From: Mesostigma viride
Lineage: Eukaryota > Streptophyta > Mesostigmatophyceae > Mesostigmatales > Mesostigmataceae
Assembly: GCA_009746045.1 (NCBI GenBank)
Contig: RPFO01000076.1
Span: 3,510,920 to 3,574,919, forward strand
Direction of reading: 5' to 3'
DNA: 64,000 nucleotides
The first letter of the stretch is position 1; the number at the start of each line of letters is the position of its first letter. The position numbers and the translations under genes are program-made. Below the pieces are notes generated by a model. It did no database searches, was not told where the DNA came from, and worked only from the letters and a program-made list of their open reading frames with translations. Of the stretch, positions 1-12,075 are shown one piece after another.

Positions 1-3000
1 CCCACAACCTTTTACTCTTGGCGACCTGGTCGCGGCATGTAGACACCTCACCTTCACGGACACGGTGGGGTTGCCCACAACCTTTTACTCTTTGCGACCC
101 GGCTTGCGGCGTGTAGACACCTCACCTTCACGGGCACGGGGGGGTTGCCCACAACCTTTCACTCTTTGCGACCCGGCTCGCGGCATGTAGACACCTCACC
201 TTCACGGACACGGTGGGGTTGCCCACAACCTTTTACTCTTGGCGACCCGGCTCGCGGCATGTAGACACCTCACCTTCACGGACACGGTGGGGTTGCCCAC
301 AACCTTTCACTCTTTGCGACCCGGCTCGCGGCATGTAGACACCTTACCTTCACGGACACGGTGGGGTTGCCCACAACCTTTCACTCTTTGCGACCCGGCT
401 CGCGGCATGGAGACACTTCACCTTCATGGACACGGTGGGGTTGCCCACAACCTTTTACTCTTTGCGACCCGGCTTGCGGCATGTAGACACCTCACCTTCA
501 CGGACACGGTGGGGTTGCCCACAACCTTTTACTCTTTGCGACCCGGCTTGCGGCATGTAGACACCTCACCTTCACGGACACGGTGGGGTTGCCCACAACC
601 TTTTACTCTTTGCGACCCGGCTCGCGGCATGTAGACACCTCACCTTCACGGACACGGCGGGGTTGCCCACAACCTTTTACTCTTTGCGACCCGGCTTGCG
701 GCATGTAGACACCTCACCTTCACGGACACGGGGGGGTTGCCCACAACCTTTTACTCTTTGCGACCCGGCTTGCGGCATGTAGACACCTTACCTTCACGGG
801 CACGGTGGGGTAGCCCACAACCTTTCACTCTTTGCGACCCGGTCGCGGCATGTAGACACCACCTTCACGGACACGGTGGGGTTGCCCACAACCTTTCACT
901 CTTGGCGACCCGGCTCGCGGCATGTAGACACCTCACCTTCACGGACACGGTGGGGTTGCCCACAACCTTTCACTCTTTGCGACCCGGCTCGCGGCATGTA
1001 GACACCTCACCTTCACGGACACGGTGGGGTTGCCCACAACCTTTGACTCTTTGTGACCCGGCTCGCGGCATGGAGACACTTCACCTTCACGGACACGATG
1101 GGGTTGCCCACAACCTTTTACTCCTTACGACCCGGCTTGCGGCATGTAGACACCTCACCTTCACGGGCACGGTGGGGTTGCCCACAACCTTTTACTCTTT
1201 GCGACCCGGCTCGCGGCATGTAGACACCTCACTTTCACGGACACGACATTCTGAGAAGCCACCTTCACGGACACGATGGGGTTGCCCACAACCCTTTACT
1301 CTTTGCGACCCGGCTTGCGGCATGTAGACACCTCACCTTCACGGACACGGAGGGATAGCCCACAACCTTTTACTCTTTGCGAACCCGTCGCGGAATGTAG
1401 ACACCTCACCTTCACGGGCACGGTGGGGTTGCCCACAACCTTTGACTCTTTGCGACCCGGCTCGCGGCATGTAGACACCTCACCTTCACGGACACGGTGG
1501 GGTTGCCCACAACCTTTTACTCTTGGCGACCCGGCTCGCGGCATGTAGACACCTCACCTTCACGGACACGGTGGGGTTGCCCACAACCTTTCACTCTTTG
1601 CGACCCGGCTCGCGGCATGTAGACACCTCACCTTCACGGACACGGTGGGGTTTGCCCACAACCTTTGACTCTTTGCGACCCGGCTTGCGGCATGTAGACA
1701 CCTCACTTTCACGGACACGGTGGGGTTGCCCACAACCTTTCACTCTTTGCGACCCGGCTCGCGGCATGTAGACACCTCACTTTCACGGACACGGTGGGGT
1801 TGCCCACAACCTTTCACTCTTTGCGACCCGGCTCGCGGCATGTAGACACCTCACCTTCACGGACACGGAGGGATAGCCCACAACCTTTTACTCTTTGCGA
1901 CCCGGCTCGCGGCATGTAGACACCTCACCTTCACGGACACGGTGGGGTTGCCCACAACCTTTTACTCTTTGCGACCCGGCTTGCGGCATGTAGACACCTC
2001 ACTTTCGCGGACACGGTGGGGTTGCCCACAACCTTTTACTCTTTGCGACCCGGCTCGCGGCATGTAGACACCTCACCTTCACGGACACGGTGGGGGTTGC
2101 CCACAACCTTTTACTCTTTGCGACCCGGCTTGCGGCGTGTAGACACCTCACCTTCACGGGCACGGGGGGGTTGCCCACAACCTTTCACTCTTTGCGACCC
2201 GGCTCGCGGCATGTAGACACCTCACCTTCACGGACACGGTGGGGTTGCCCACAACCTTTTACTCTTGGCGACCCGGCTCGCGGCATGTAGACACCTCACC
2301 TTCACGGACACGGTGGGGTTGCCCACAACCTTTCACTCTTTGCGACCCGGCTCGCGGCATGTAGACACCTTACCTTCACGGACACGGGGGGGTTGCCCAC
2401 AACCTTTGACTCTTTGCGACCCGGCTCGCGGCATGGAGACACTTCACCTTCACGGACACGGTGGGGTTGCCCACAACCTTTCACTCTTTGCGACCCGGCT
2501 CGCGGCATGTAGACACCTCACCTTCACGGACACGGCGGGGTTGCCCACAACCTTTTACTCTTTGCGACCCGGCTTGCGGCATGTAGACACCTCACCTTCA
2601 CAGACACGGTGGGGTAGCCCACAACCTTTGACTCTTTGCGACCCGGCTCGCGGCATGTAGACACCTCACCTTCACGGACACGGCGGGGTTGCCCACAACC
2701 TTTTACTCTTTGCGACCCGGTCGCGGCATGTAGACACCTCACCTTCACGGACACGGTGGGGGTTGCCCACAACCTTTCACTCTTTGCGACCCGGTCGCGG
2801 CATGTAGACACCTCACCTTCACGGGCACGGTGGGGTAGCCCACAACCTTTCACTCTTTGCGACCCGGTCGCGGCATGTAGACACCACCTTCACGGACACG
2901 GTGGGGTTGCCCACAACCTTTTACTCTTGGCGACCCGGCTCGCGGCATGTAGACACCTCACCTTCACGGACACGGTGGGGTTGCCCACAACCTTTTACTC

Positions 3001-3727
3001 TTTGCGACCCGGCTCGCGGCATGTAGACACCTCACTTTCACGGACACGACATTCTGAGAAGCCACCTTCACGGACACGATGGGGTTGCCCACAACCTTTT
3101 ACTCCTTGCGACCCGGCTTGCGGCATGTAGACACCTCACCTTTACGGACACGGTGGGGTTGCCCACAACCTTTTACTCTTTGCGACCCGGCTCGCGGCAT
3201 GTAGACACCTCACCTACACGGACACGGTGGGGTTGCCCACAACCTTTTACTCTTTGCGACCCGGCTGGCGGCATGTAGACACCTCACCTTTACGGACACG
3301 GTGGGGTTGCCCACAACCTTTTACTCTTTGCGACCCGGCTCGCGGCATGTAGACACCTCACCTTTACGGACACGGTGGGGTTGCCCACAACCTTTCACTC
3401 TTGCGACCCGGTCGCGGCATGTAGACACCTCACCTTCACGGACACGGTGGGGTTGCCCACAACCTTTCACTCTTTGCGACCCGGCTCGCGGCATGTAGAC
3501 ACCTCACCTTTACGGACACGGTGGGGTAGCCCACAACCTTTTACTCTTGCGACCCGGTCGCGGCATGTAGACACCTCACCTTTATGGACACGGTGGGGTT
3601 GCCCACAACCTTTTACTCTTGGCGACCCGGCTCGCGGCATGTAGACACCTCACCTTCATGGACACGGTGGGGTAGCCCACAACCTTTTACTCTTTGCGAC
3701 CCGGCTTGCGGCATGTAGACACCTCAC
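1..3727 (-). repeat. 74-bp minisatellite (about 50 copies) filling a UPRT intron
   Basis: A tandem array with a 74-bp period runs from the window edge to the UPRT exon at 3728-3805. Spacing was checked on successive 'cggcatgtag' motifs at 181, 255 and 329. Read on the minus strand, every unit carries a stretch matching the last ~20 bases of that exon followed by the donor GTGAGG. Units differ by point changes, and some have small indels. An aberrant unit containing 'gacattctgagaagccacc' occurs near 1245 and again near 3049, and a variant with 'gcggcgtgtagac' occurs near 111 and 2137, so a ~2-kb block of units was itself duplicated. The short ORFs through the array follow from the repeat and are not genes. 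Confidence 0.95.
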
Positions 3728-6700
3728 CTTCACGGACACGGTGGGGTCCAGCGCCGTGACCTCTGCCAGCCCGCACGGGGTCTCCACTTGGCCCGTGATG
3801 GTTGCCTGCGATGGTGACCAGTGCAAGTAGGGAACAGCAATGTGCCCACCCCACAAGCAGATGCCACGCAGGTCAGGTCAATGAAAAGAGCCCTGTCCTG
3901 AGTGTTAGCATTTCATCTTCGGTGTTAGCACTGGCTAATATATCAACGTTAGCATCTGCACTAGTTGTCGGGTTGAGAGTTGAAAAATCAGGGTTGACAG
4001 CTGAGAATACATTTTACATGGCGGCGACTCTCTCTTAAGCAGCTGACAGAGCCTGCCGCCATTTTCTAACCCGACCACAACCCCCCCAACATTCCCATTT
4101 AAATAGGGGAACCCCTGCCTTTCATTAGCTTAGCCATATGCTGACGATTTAATTTCTCAAATCACCCAGGCACCACCCTGGCCGAGAGGTATGCATGTGA
4201 GGAGAAGGACACAGCCTCAAGATGGACAGGAAGGCAGCGGACCATGCGAGGCAGCACGCTTGACCTCCTTTGCCGCCTTGTGGCTAGTACGAGCACAGCC
4301 TGCACGCGCCACACCTCAACGATAGACGATGTAAGAGCCACACATCACCAATGACTGTTCAAGCGCCACACATCAAATATAAACATTCGAGCGCCACACC
4401 TCAAATATGAACATTCGAGCGCATACACATAAACCCACCAGCAGGTCCCGCGTGGCTTCGTAGATGAGGATGTGGCCGAGCTCCGCGATCGCGCCACCTG
4501 TCCACACACAGCGGTTGCCAGCAGCGCGCCCAGTCTCGCACGCTCCGCGTCGTGAATACATGGACTACTTGACAAACATGGCAAGGTACATCGCTGGGTG
4601 CATTGTGAGCTCACGCTGTGAGCAACTGCAAACAAAAAGTCCATACAAAATGATCAACAAACTGAAAGCTAATACTAGCCATCATGCACACATCCTTGGG
4701 GGCAGCACCATCAATCAAGTGCGATGCAATCGACTGTTGGCATTTGAACGCACGCATTGATGAATCGAAAGATTTATGAAAAGTCAAGGTTGACGTGTCA
4801 TTATCAACAGTCACGGCCATCTCGGCCGAGGAGGAGGACTGAAAAAAACAGGAAAAAAAAAAAACGGGGACAAATATCAGGGGTCCGAGGTCTGCAACCC
4901 ACCTGACCCACTCCATACCACACGCAGCCACGCACCCGCTGACTCGAAACAGGAAATGAAATGAACTTGGTGTTGAGCCTGTGTCTGGGCATGCCCACGC
5001 GCGCACTGTCCCTGCGTCACACCACCTACAGTCTCCTGGCCATGCGTATGCGCGCACGCGTCCCCTCTCTCCTGGCCATGCGTATGCGCGCACACGTCCC
5101 CTCTCTCATGCCACCTGGGCCACGTGTGCACGCTTGCCCTCTCTCATGCCACCAGGGCCACGCGCGCACGCTTGCCCTATCTCATGCCACCGGGGCCACC
5201 CGCACACGCTTGCCCTCTCTCACGCCACCAGGGCCACGTGCGCACACTTGCCCTCTCTCATGCCACCGGGGCCACGCGCGCACGCTTGCCCTCTCTCATG
5301 CCACCGGGGCCACGCGCGCACGCTTGCCCTCTCTCATGCCACCTGGGCCACACGCGCACGCTTGCCCTCTCATGCCACCTGGGCCACGCGCGCACACTTG
5401 CCCTCTCTCATGCCACCAAGGCCACGCGCGCACGCTTGCCCTCTCTCATGCCACCGGGGCCACGCGCGCACACTTGCCCTCTCTCATGCCACCTGGGCCA
5501 CACGCGCACGCTTGCCCTCTCTCATGCCACCTGGGCCACGCGCGCACGCTTGCCCTCTCTCATGCCACCGGGGCCACGCGCGCACGCTTGCCCTCTCTCA
5601 TGCCACCAGGGCCACGCGCGCACGCTTGCCCTCTCATGCCACCTGGGCCACGCGCGCACGCTTGCCCTCTCTCATGCCACCTGGGCCACACGCGCACGCT
5701 TGCCCTCTCTCATGCCACCAGGGCCACGTACGGAAGACAGAGGAGGGCGTCTGCTTGTTGCGCGCGACGGCCACCCAGTGCTGGATGAGGGGGTGCGGCG
5801 GCACGATCACCTGCATGGGTGGGGCACGCGTGGTGGGATGACGCAGCAGCGGGTCGGGCACGCTCAGGGGTAGGCATCCGGGTGGGTTGTGTCTGTGCAT
5901 GCAAGTTTAGGCCGTATGGCCGTGCATGCGCACAGGTGTGGCTGATGGCGAATCACCGTGCCCATATGGGTGATAGTTCCTCGCGACGCCACGCCATGCC
6001 ACCATGATGACGATGACAACCACAAGACAAAGGCATCGCAAGCATACGAGATCGAGATCGATGGCAGTTGCAAGGGCAACGGCAATGGCACTCCTCGTGC
6101 AAGGATGCCCCAAAAGAACGCCAGACTGTGATTGCGACGTGCTCCCGTTGACGAGACAGGAGAGAACCGCCCCCATATTTCAGAGAGAACATTGCTAACA
6201 GGGGCCCATCTCAAGCAACGCGAGAAGGGCAACCGGTACGTTGCCACGTGTCCACGTTGGGAGGGCACACGTGAGGGCCGTGGCGAGGTGCCCAGACCAC
6301 AGGCTGAGCGCACCCACTCTGCCAAGCGCGCAGCAACAGGGTGCGGCCCCCCTACCCTGTCACTGGCGCACCCCTTATCCTGTCATGGCCGCCCCCCCTT
6401 TCCAGTCATGGCCGCCTCCCCTTGCTGTCATGGGGACCTCTTTCACCAACAGGGCGATGAGCGCCCGCACGAATACTGGCAACCCAGGACGGGGCCACCA
6501 GGGACAGGGGCCTTGCGTTTACCCAGCGACAATCATGAGAAGAGATGAGATAAAAGCCTCCATCGTCCTTGGTACACCGTGGCGCGGTCGCAATAATTAG
6601 TTAAATTTTTCCTCAGCAAGCAAATCGATTATCAAGAATGAATATCAAGCGAACCAAACCATGGACAGCTGGCCGGAGGGCTACTGACCCTCGGTGTGCA

Positions 6701-7467
6701 GCCCCTCAGCAGGCAGCCCTGGCCTTGTGCAAGTGGCATGGTGTCATACGCGCAGCAGTGTGCCGTATGCACGGCAGCTAACACCTACTGCCGTCATTGC
6801 TAATGCCATCAGGCTCATTACAGGAACATATGCAAGTGCATTTTCTTGCGAGGGCAATGTCAGGCAATTCAATAAAGCATCTGGCCTTGATTAGTCTGAT
6901 AACCACACAATCTATCTTCACAAGACGCAAATGTGCAGCATCCTACGATGCTCACGTCTCTGCAATGTGCTGCATGGCAACCACTAGACGGGATACCCAC
7001 AGCAACAACCCCTTCGTCTGGCACGAGCACGAATGCGGAATAGACACACCACGTTCGGTACCTACGTCAGCAATCACAACCAGGCCCGACCAACTTCAGT
7101 AACCCTATTTGCACTAGCCCAACTTTGCGAAAGAAAGCGCGCGACTGGCCCAGCCCCTCATGCACGTTGCCGATGAAATGCAAAGGAGGGCTTGAAAGCG
7201 CTGGAGGGGGCTTGAAAGCGGGGAAGAAAGAGACTGATGGGTGGGGTTTGGGGATGGGGAGAGGAAGAAAGGCTATTTCTTATTTATGAATCTAGGAATA
7301 TGTGGTTCCGGGTGGCGCCTCACCAGCATCTGCGACGACTTGGTGGGGTCGGTCACCGCGGCCTTGGTCGAGCCTGCCTGGCTCAGCACCCTGGTCAGGC
7401 CCAGGGGCTGGGACGAGCGGTACGGGCCGGACCAATTGAGCGCCTCACCGAACATGATGCGCCGCGA
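3728..7467 (-). CDS. Uracil phosphoribosyltransferase, plastid type; partial, 4 exons seen
   Basis: UPRT converts uracil and PRPP to UMP in pyrimidine salvage; the plant form works in plastids. Four minus-strand exons join in phase: 7467-7324 (ends ...KSSQML), 5810-5732 (VIVPPHPLIQHW...TPSSVF plus one base), 4497-4439 (completes R, then GAIAELGHILIYEATRDLL) and 3805-3728 (ATITGQVETPCGLAEVTALDP...VSVK). All have AG acceptors and GT donors. The joined protein follows the N-terminal part of plant UPRT: the VPPHPLI-HW segment, then RN-TP, E-G--L-YEA-RD and G-v-TP-G-A. The PRPP loop and uracil-binding motif are not in the window, so the gene continues left beyond the 74-bp array. The first exon is S/R/T-rich, as expected for a transit peptide. 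I cannot fix the start: an ATG lies inside it (IMFGEALNW), but an upstream exon is possible. Confidence 0.82.
4332..4425 (-). repeat. ~30-bp tandem repeat, about 3 copies, next to a UPRT donor
   Basis: On the minus strand, units of about 30 bp around 'GTGTGGCGCTCGAATGTT' followed by an ATATTTGA stretch begin within ~20 bases of the donor of the 4439-4497 exon. They are another short tandem array starting at a 5' splice site. The rest of this 633-bp intron (3806-4438) shows nothing else I recognise. Confidence 0.75.
5099..5731 (-). repeat. 38-bp minisatellite, about 16 copies, in a UPRT intron
   Basis: The period is 38 bp (ATG of 'catgccacc' at 5108 and 5146). The array abuts the donor of exon 5732-5810: the first unit starts at the splice site (GTACGTGGCCCTGGTGGC) and later units carry GCGTGGCCCTGGTGGC. 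Because 38 is not a multiple of 3, all three plus-strand frames stay open as His/Pro/Ala-rich ORFs; these are artefacts of the repeat. Confidence 0.93.
5811..7323 (-). other. UPRT first visible intron, no further gene seen
   Basis: This is the intron between exons 7324-7467 and 5732-5810. It contains short ORFs on both strands (for example 6132-6548 plus, Pro/Arg/His-rich) with no recognisable domain. A short imperfect repeat of 'tgtcatggccgcc' type lies at about 6360-6440. I do not call a gene here. Confidence 0.5.
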
Positions 7468-8334
7468 CTGGGATGGGTCATGTGCAGCAAACAATCGATG
7501 CAATGACAAGGTGGGGTGGGGTGGGAAGATTTTTTAAAACAAGCGTCATGACAATGCAAGTGCGCCCTAACATACGGTCGGTGCTCGGTCTTTCGTTCGG
7601 CTGACCGTTCGCGGAAGGGCCTGCTTGCCAAAAAAATTTCTCTGGCCACGGTACACGGCACAACGTGAATAACGTGGATAGACCCTCCCTACCTTCATAT
7701 TCGTGTTTGCCGCGGCTAAAGCCAGGAAAGACTGCAACGCGAAGTCCGAAGTTAGCGGCGAACGCAACACGAATGCAAGAAAATTGCCGACTATCAATCC
7801 TTGCGCCATTTGCAGACACAGCGATATCAGAGGAATCCGTTGCGCCAAATAGACTCCCGATTTCCTGGTCTACAATGCAAGGCTAGGAGGTAACCATGGG
7901 TACATATGATTACGGAAAACATAACGCTGCCTATTTCTTCGACATAAAAACTTAACTCCATGGGGGTAGTAGCGCCGATATCCGGCGAGTTGAGACACGC
8001 GCGCACTCACATTGCTCGCAAGGCCGCAAGGTCTGCATTTTCCTTTGCTGGATGGAGCTTTGCAGAGTAAATTCTGCCTTTCTCCAGTAGCCGCGACTGC
8101 TGGCCGAGCGGCGCTGAGAACACCGGCAACTTCTGGTGCAACCCTGCACGACATGGCAGTTGCTCGGGAAATTCCGCTTCTGAGGAATTCAAATGCCTGT
8201 ACTTGTTACTGACGGAGTAAGCATGCACATCAATTCAAGGCACGGAGATGGCCGCTAACCAAATAAAGCACCGCAGCTCGCAATGCACACGCGGGGGTGT
8301 GCCTGCACTCTGCAGTTGGGCGTTGGCGATGGCA
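7468..8334. other. Spacer, nothing recognised
   Basis: This region lies upstream of the visible UPRT exons. It should contain the UPRT promoter or an upstream exon on the minus strand, but I cannot locate a start, TATA element or further exon with confidence. Short ORFs on both strands have no recognisable family. Confidence 0.4.
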
Positions 8335-8450
8335 TACAGTCATTCCCGCGTTAAGTTGCGTTCCCGCGTTAAGTTGCGGCGCCGAAGTTTGGGGGGCGAC
8401 CGCAACTTAAGCATGGAGGCCATCGCAACTTAACGCGGTAATTGACTCGA
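8335..8450. mobile_element. Tc1/mariner-like MITE, copy 1
   Basis: The left end reads TA then CAGTCATTCCCGCGTTAAG. The GCGTTAAGTTGCG block is repeated directly, and the right side carries inverted copies (CGCAACTTAA, then CGCAACTTAACGCGG). A TA target duplication and CAGT start are typical of Tc1/mariner relatives. The right end is degraded. There is no coding capacity. Confidence 0.7.
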
Positions 8451-9170
8451 TTTGTAGGTGTCAGGCCATTTTTGGCCGCACAAGAGGCCATTTTTTGCCA
8501 AGTCCGGACCCGCTACGTGATTTTAGGCGCCAAATACGCAAGCCCCACTGGCGCGCAAATTTCCCCGCCTGCTGGCTTAGGTGAAAAGCGCGAATGCAAC
8601 CTTACAAACTCAGTTTTGCAGCCTGCGGGCTGCGGGACATAAGAATCCACGACCATGCAGGGTCTGTAATTGAGACATCTTGCCGGACTGAAATTACCAC
8701 CATCACGCCGATGATCATGCCGAATGCACGGCACCACAGAAGGGCAAAGACAAGGTCGTTGAGGCCATAGGCAGTCTCGCTGCCGGCATGTGGCCTCCAT
8801 AATCTGAACAGCAGTGCTGTTATGATTCTTTACATGCAGGCCATTGACAGTAAATGAAGCTTCCCGCACGACTGTTCCCATGTTTTGTCACAGTCAAACG
8901 TGAAGCCGGCCGGGCTGGCAACTAAGTAACCCGCCAAAAAGAGAGCCGAAGTCCGGTCCGAGAGGGTTAAAACACACCGATTTGTGGTTTAAAATGCAGC
9001 CACTGCGTGGCTGCCCACGGCGTGTTTTGCAGCCCGCCTTTGTCCACTAAAATACTATCTGGCCTGGAAAATGGACTTTGGCCGGCTTTGACGCTGCAGA
9101 TGGATCGGGCTTGACGAGAGATGTCGAATGCCGTATAGAAGTCCGTCAGAGGAGGAGGTGGTGGGCTGCT
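8451..9170. other. Sequence between two MITE ends
   Basis: No gene is seen. The intact outer ends are the left end of copy 1 (8335) and the right end of copy 2 (9261), while both inner ends are degraded. The whole 8335-9261 stretch may therefore be one composite element of about 0.93 kb. Confidence 0.4.
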
Positions 9171-9261
9171 AGCCTAATTCTACCGTTAAGTTGCGTTCCC
9201 GCGTTAAGTTGCGGCGCCAAATTTTAGGGGGCGATCGCAACTTAACGCGGGAATGACTGTA
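9171..9261. mobile_element. Tc1/mariner-like MITE, copy 2
   Basis: The same repeated block as copy 1 (GTTAAGTTGCGTTCCCGCG, then the inverted CGCAACTTAACGCGGGAATG) ends precisely in ACTG followed by TA. The left end is degraded (TAATTCTACCG). The intact right end mirrors the intact left end of copy 1. Confidence 0.7.
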
Positions 9262-10240
9262 ATTCCACGTTATCGGTGGGCCATGGCCCGTAATTTGCCG
9301 ATGGCGGACCGAGTGACGACTGACGACGTCGTCGGCCTGAGATGCGGTCAGGGTTGCGTGGATGGTGGCAAAGCGCCGGAAAGTCGGGAAGATAGGACTG
9401 CAACCGATCGTGCCGTTTGTAGCTCGCAGATAGTTCATAGTTGAGGCTGGAGACCCTAGAATATACAATCGAGATTGTGTGCTGTAAGCGGAACCACAGA
9501 CAAACAATCGAGATTACGGTCGCGCGTATTAATATTTCGTGGAATTTCGGGTATAAGTGCATGAAAAGTGGGTATTTATTATTATCCAACAAATCTGGCC
9601 GGAACTGCTTTTTTCGGGGAAATGGGTATATTTCGGGGAAATGGGTATATTTATTAGCCAGTTATGGACCAAAGAGGTGAGAGGGGAAATGAGTATCAGC
9701 GAATCCTAATGAAGGTGGGCACACACAAATCCGGAACTGCTTTTTTCGAGTTCCAGGAGTTCCACCCAGTTCCGGTCGAATTAGCGGTCGTATCCAATTA
9801 AATTTCTAATTGGACGGTCAAATGTGGAAACCTCTAGTTCCGGAACAGACTGAATCAGGACCCTAACTCCCCGGAACTGACGAATGTGGAAAGGGCCTTA
9901 ATAACTTATCCCAGTCGCGCTACTGTAAGCGCTGGAGGTGAGGGTATTGGAAAAGCACGTGCGCGTGGGAGCGGCCGACTTCAATGCTTGTATGCCTGTC
10001 GCGTGTTCCCAGCCACAGAGCCACTCTTCTGGCAGTTCGTCGCAAGCTTGCGTCCGCGTTGTTTTTCACGAGAAATGCGATTTACTGCGGGCAGGAAAAC
10101 GAAAGATTACGGATTTTTCATCGTGATGAGAAAAGCACGATGACAGGGGGTGTTACTAGCCCACCCTGGCATTAGCGACGGGCATATGCCGGATGTTTTT
10201 CGTTGCCATGTAGCTCTAGCCGGAGCTTTGTGTTCCATCC
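9262..10240. other. Spacer with small repeats
   Basis: The phrase 'ccggaactgcttttttcg' occurs at about 9600 and again at about 9732, and further 'ttccgg'/'ccggaa' motifs occur up to ~9880. This may be a decayed short mobile element. A 20-bp tandem repeat of 'ttcggggaaatgggtatat' lies at about 9615-9650. No gene is recognised. Confidence 0.4.
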
Positions 10241-10588
10241 ATGAGGCAACGCGTCATGGTAGCTATGCGCATGCCGCAGAGGCAACAGCTCCTGTACGGA
10301 GTGGCATTTGCTGTGCTGATGTTCGCAGAGACTGCCGCCTCGTCAGGCACCGTCGGTTCAACTGGCATCCAGGCTGCCTCGGGATTTGACCAGGGAGGTG
10401 GGGGCACAAGAGGCTGTGCGCAGCTGCAACGGCAACAGGCTGCTATGACATCTGCATTGGCGAAATTGGAAGTCACGCTTGCGGTACGTGCTTGGGATAT
10501 GACCCGGAGCGTGTCTCCAGGCCGTCTCCCAGTTATTGCATTGCTACCATCGAAGCCAGAAATATCACATATTGCCGGCTACCGCTGA
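10241..10588 (+). CDS. Hypothetical 115-aa ORF
   Basis: The ORF starts with ATG at 10241. Residues ~17-35 are hydrophobic (LLYGVAFAVLMFAETAASS) and look like a signal peptide or signal anchor. Later it has a Gln-rich, possibly coiled segment (QLQRQQAAMTSALAKLEVTL), directly followed by a good donor-like GTACGTG. The true exon may therefore end near 10482 and the C-terminal third may be intron. A similar AM-x-ELE-x-QL-P sequence followed by GTGCGTGG occurs at about 53450-53482. No family is recognised. Confidence 0.25.
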   Translation: MRQRVMVAMRMPQRQQLLYGVAFAVLMFAETAASSGTVGSTGIQAASGFDQGGGGTRGCAQLQRQQAAMTSALAKLEVTLAVRAWDMTRSVSPGRLPVIALLPSKPEISHIAGYR

Positions 10589-10867
10589 CGTGCCGCGGAC
10601 GGCGTCGAGCTGGAGTGTTCAACTAGCATGATGATAAAATGCTCAACTAGCACGATGGCAACTCTCGCGAATCCGTGACTACGGATGCAATTAGTTTCCG
10701 GTGCTTCCGTTTTTGTCACAATGCCGCGTGAGAGCATTTTCATACCTCTGATGGATTTATCCAGGGACATGTAATGGTTAAAACAAGTTGTCTTGTTGCA
10801 CCCAGGGAGTTCTCCTGTTAGTTGCGTGTCTACAATTGCAATGGTGGTGAAGCTAGGTAAGGGTGCC
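10589..10867. other. Spacer, nothing recognised
   Basis: No coding exon, array or transposon end is seen here. A short direct repeat of 'caactagca' type lies at 10618-10652. Confidence 0.4.
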
Positions 10868-11148
10868 AGATAGAAGCGGATAGGTTTGAATGTGTGTGAT
10901 AGAAGCGGATAGGTTTGATGCGTGTGATAGAAGCGGATAGGTTTTATGCGTGTGGTACAAGCGGATAGGTTTGATGCGTGTGATAGAAGCGGATAGGTTT
11001 GATGCGTGTGATAGAAGCGGATACGTTTGATGTGTGTGATAGAAGCGGATAGGTTTGGTGCGTGTGGTAGAAGCGGATAGGTTTGATGCGTGTGATAGAA
11101 GCGGATGGGTTTGATGCGTGTGATAGAAGCGGATAGGTTTGATGTGTG
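10868..11148. repeat. 28-bp minisatellite, about 10 copies
   Basis: The unit is 'tagaagcggataggtttgat' plus 'gcgtgtga', with copies at 10871, 10900, 10928, 10956 and onward (one 29-bp spacing, the rest 28). It is fairly homogeneous. The minus-strand ORFs across it (Ser/Ile/Thr/His repeats) are by-products. Confidence 0.92.
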
Positions 11149-12075
11149 TTATGGTCATCTACGGGGAATTGGTTTGTAAACGTGCTTCCCAGGGCTCGGG
11201 CCCTACTGAGCACATGTGCAGTGAATCGTCAGATGACAGCACACCCCGTGAATGAATCCTCATACGACAGTGCGCCAACACACTTCACACAGCCCGCTGC
11301 ACTTACCACTACTGCTGGCTGCCGCTCCCGTTGGTCATTCAATGCTGGACTAGAAATTTATCATGTTGGGGGGCATAGTATCCATTGTTGGGGGGCATAG
11401 TATACATAGCCGGGTGGGGCATGGTGTGCATAGTCGGGGGGGGGGGTTGCACCTCGATCCCACGGTCCCACGGTAGCCTGCTCTCAGCCCTCCAGCGGTT
11501 CAGTAGGGGTGTATTCACCATAGGGGTAGCCTGCTCTCAACCCCCGGTGGTGGCAGCTCCCCTTGGGGGTGGTTGTCGCGAAGCTGGATCAGAGAAATGT
11601 GTGGCCTTGCATGGGGTAGAGGGGGCGCCCTCACGTGCCATGGTCCACCTGCCAGGATGCGCGTGGGATAGCCGGGTCTTCTTCATCGACCACCTGTAGC
11701 TAGCCTCAAGACCTTAAAGGATTCCACCTTTAGATAGTGATCTCGTTGATTTCCAGGTCCATTGCCCTGTACAGGGTGTGGCCATCAGTGCCAGCCATGG
11801 GAGGTGTGTCAGTGGGCGGTTCCATGTCGGGGATCATGCGAGGAGGCAAAGGGGGGGGGAAGGAAAGGGGGTTATGACGGGGGGGGGGGGGGGGGAAGGA
11901 GGGGAGGCAGGGAGGGGAAGGGGGGTTCAAAGCTTGGGGTCGAAGGGTGGGGTAAAAGCGTGGGCTAAAAGGGTGAGGCCAAAGTTTGGTCCAATGGGGT
12001 GGGGCCAAAGGGTGTGTGTGGGATCCTGAACGTCTTACGCGAAGGAGAGCGGAAGGTTTGTAAGCAGATCGGAGG
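11149..12075. other. Spacer with G-rich short repeats
   Basis: Two copies of 'gttggggggcatagtat' sit at 11368-11405, with a decayed third near 11420, followed by long G runs at 11437-11446 and 11879-11895. No gene is recognised. If the 12853 exon has an upstream exon it may lie here, but I could not identify one. Confidence 0.4.

Noticed and set aside
4961-5873. Three overlapping His/Pro/Ala-rich ORFs of 250-286 aa
   Set aside because: All are frames of the 38-bp minisatellite inside the UPRT intron.
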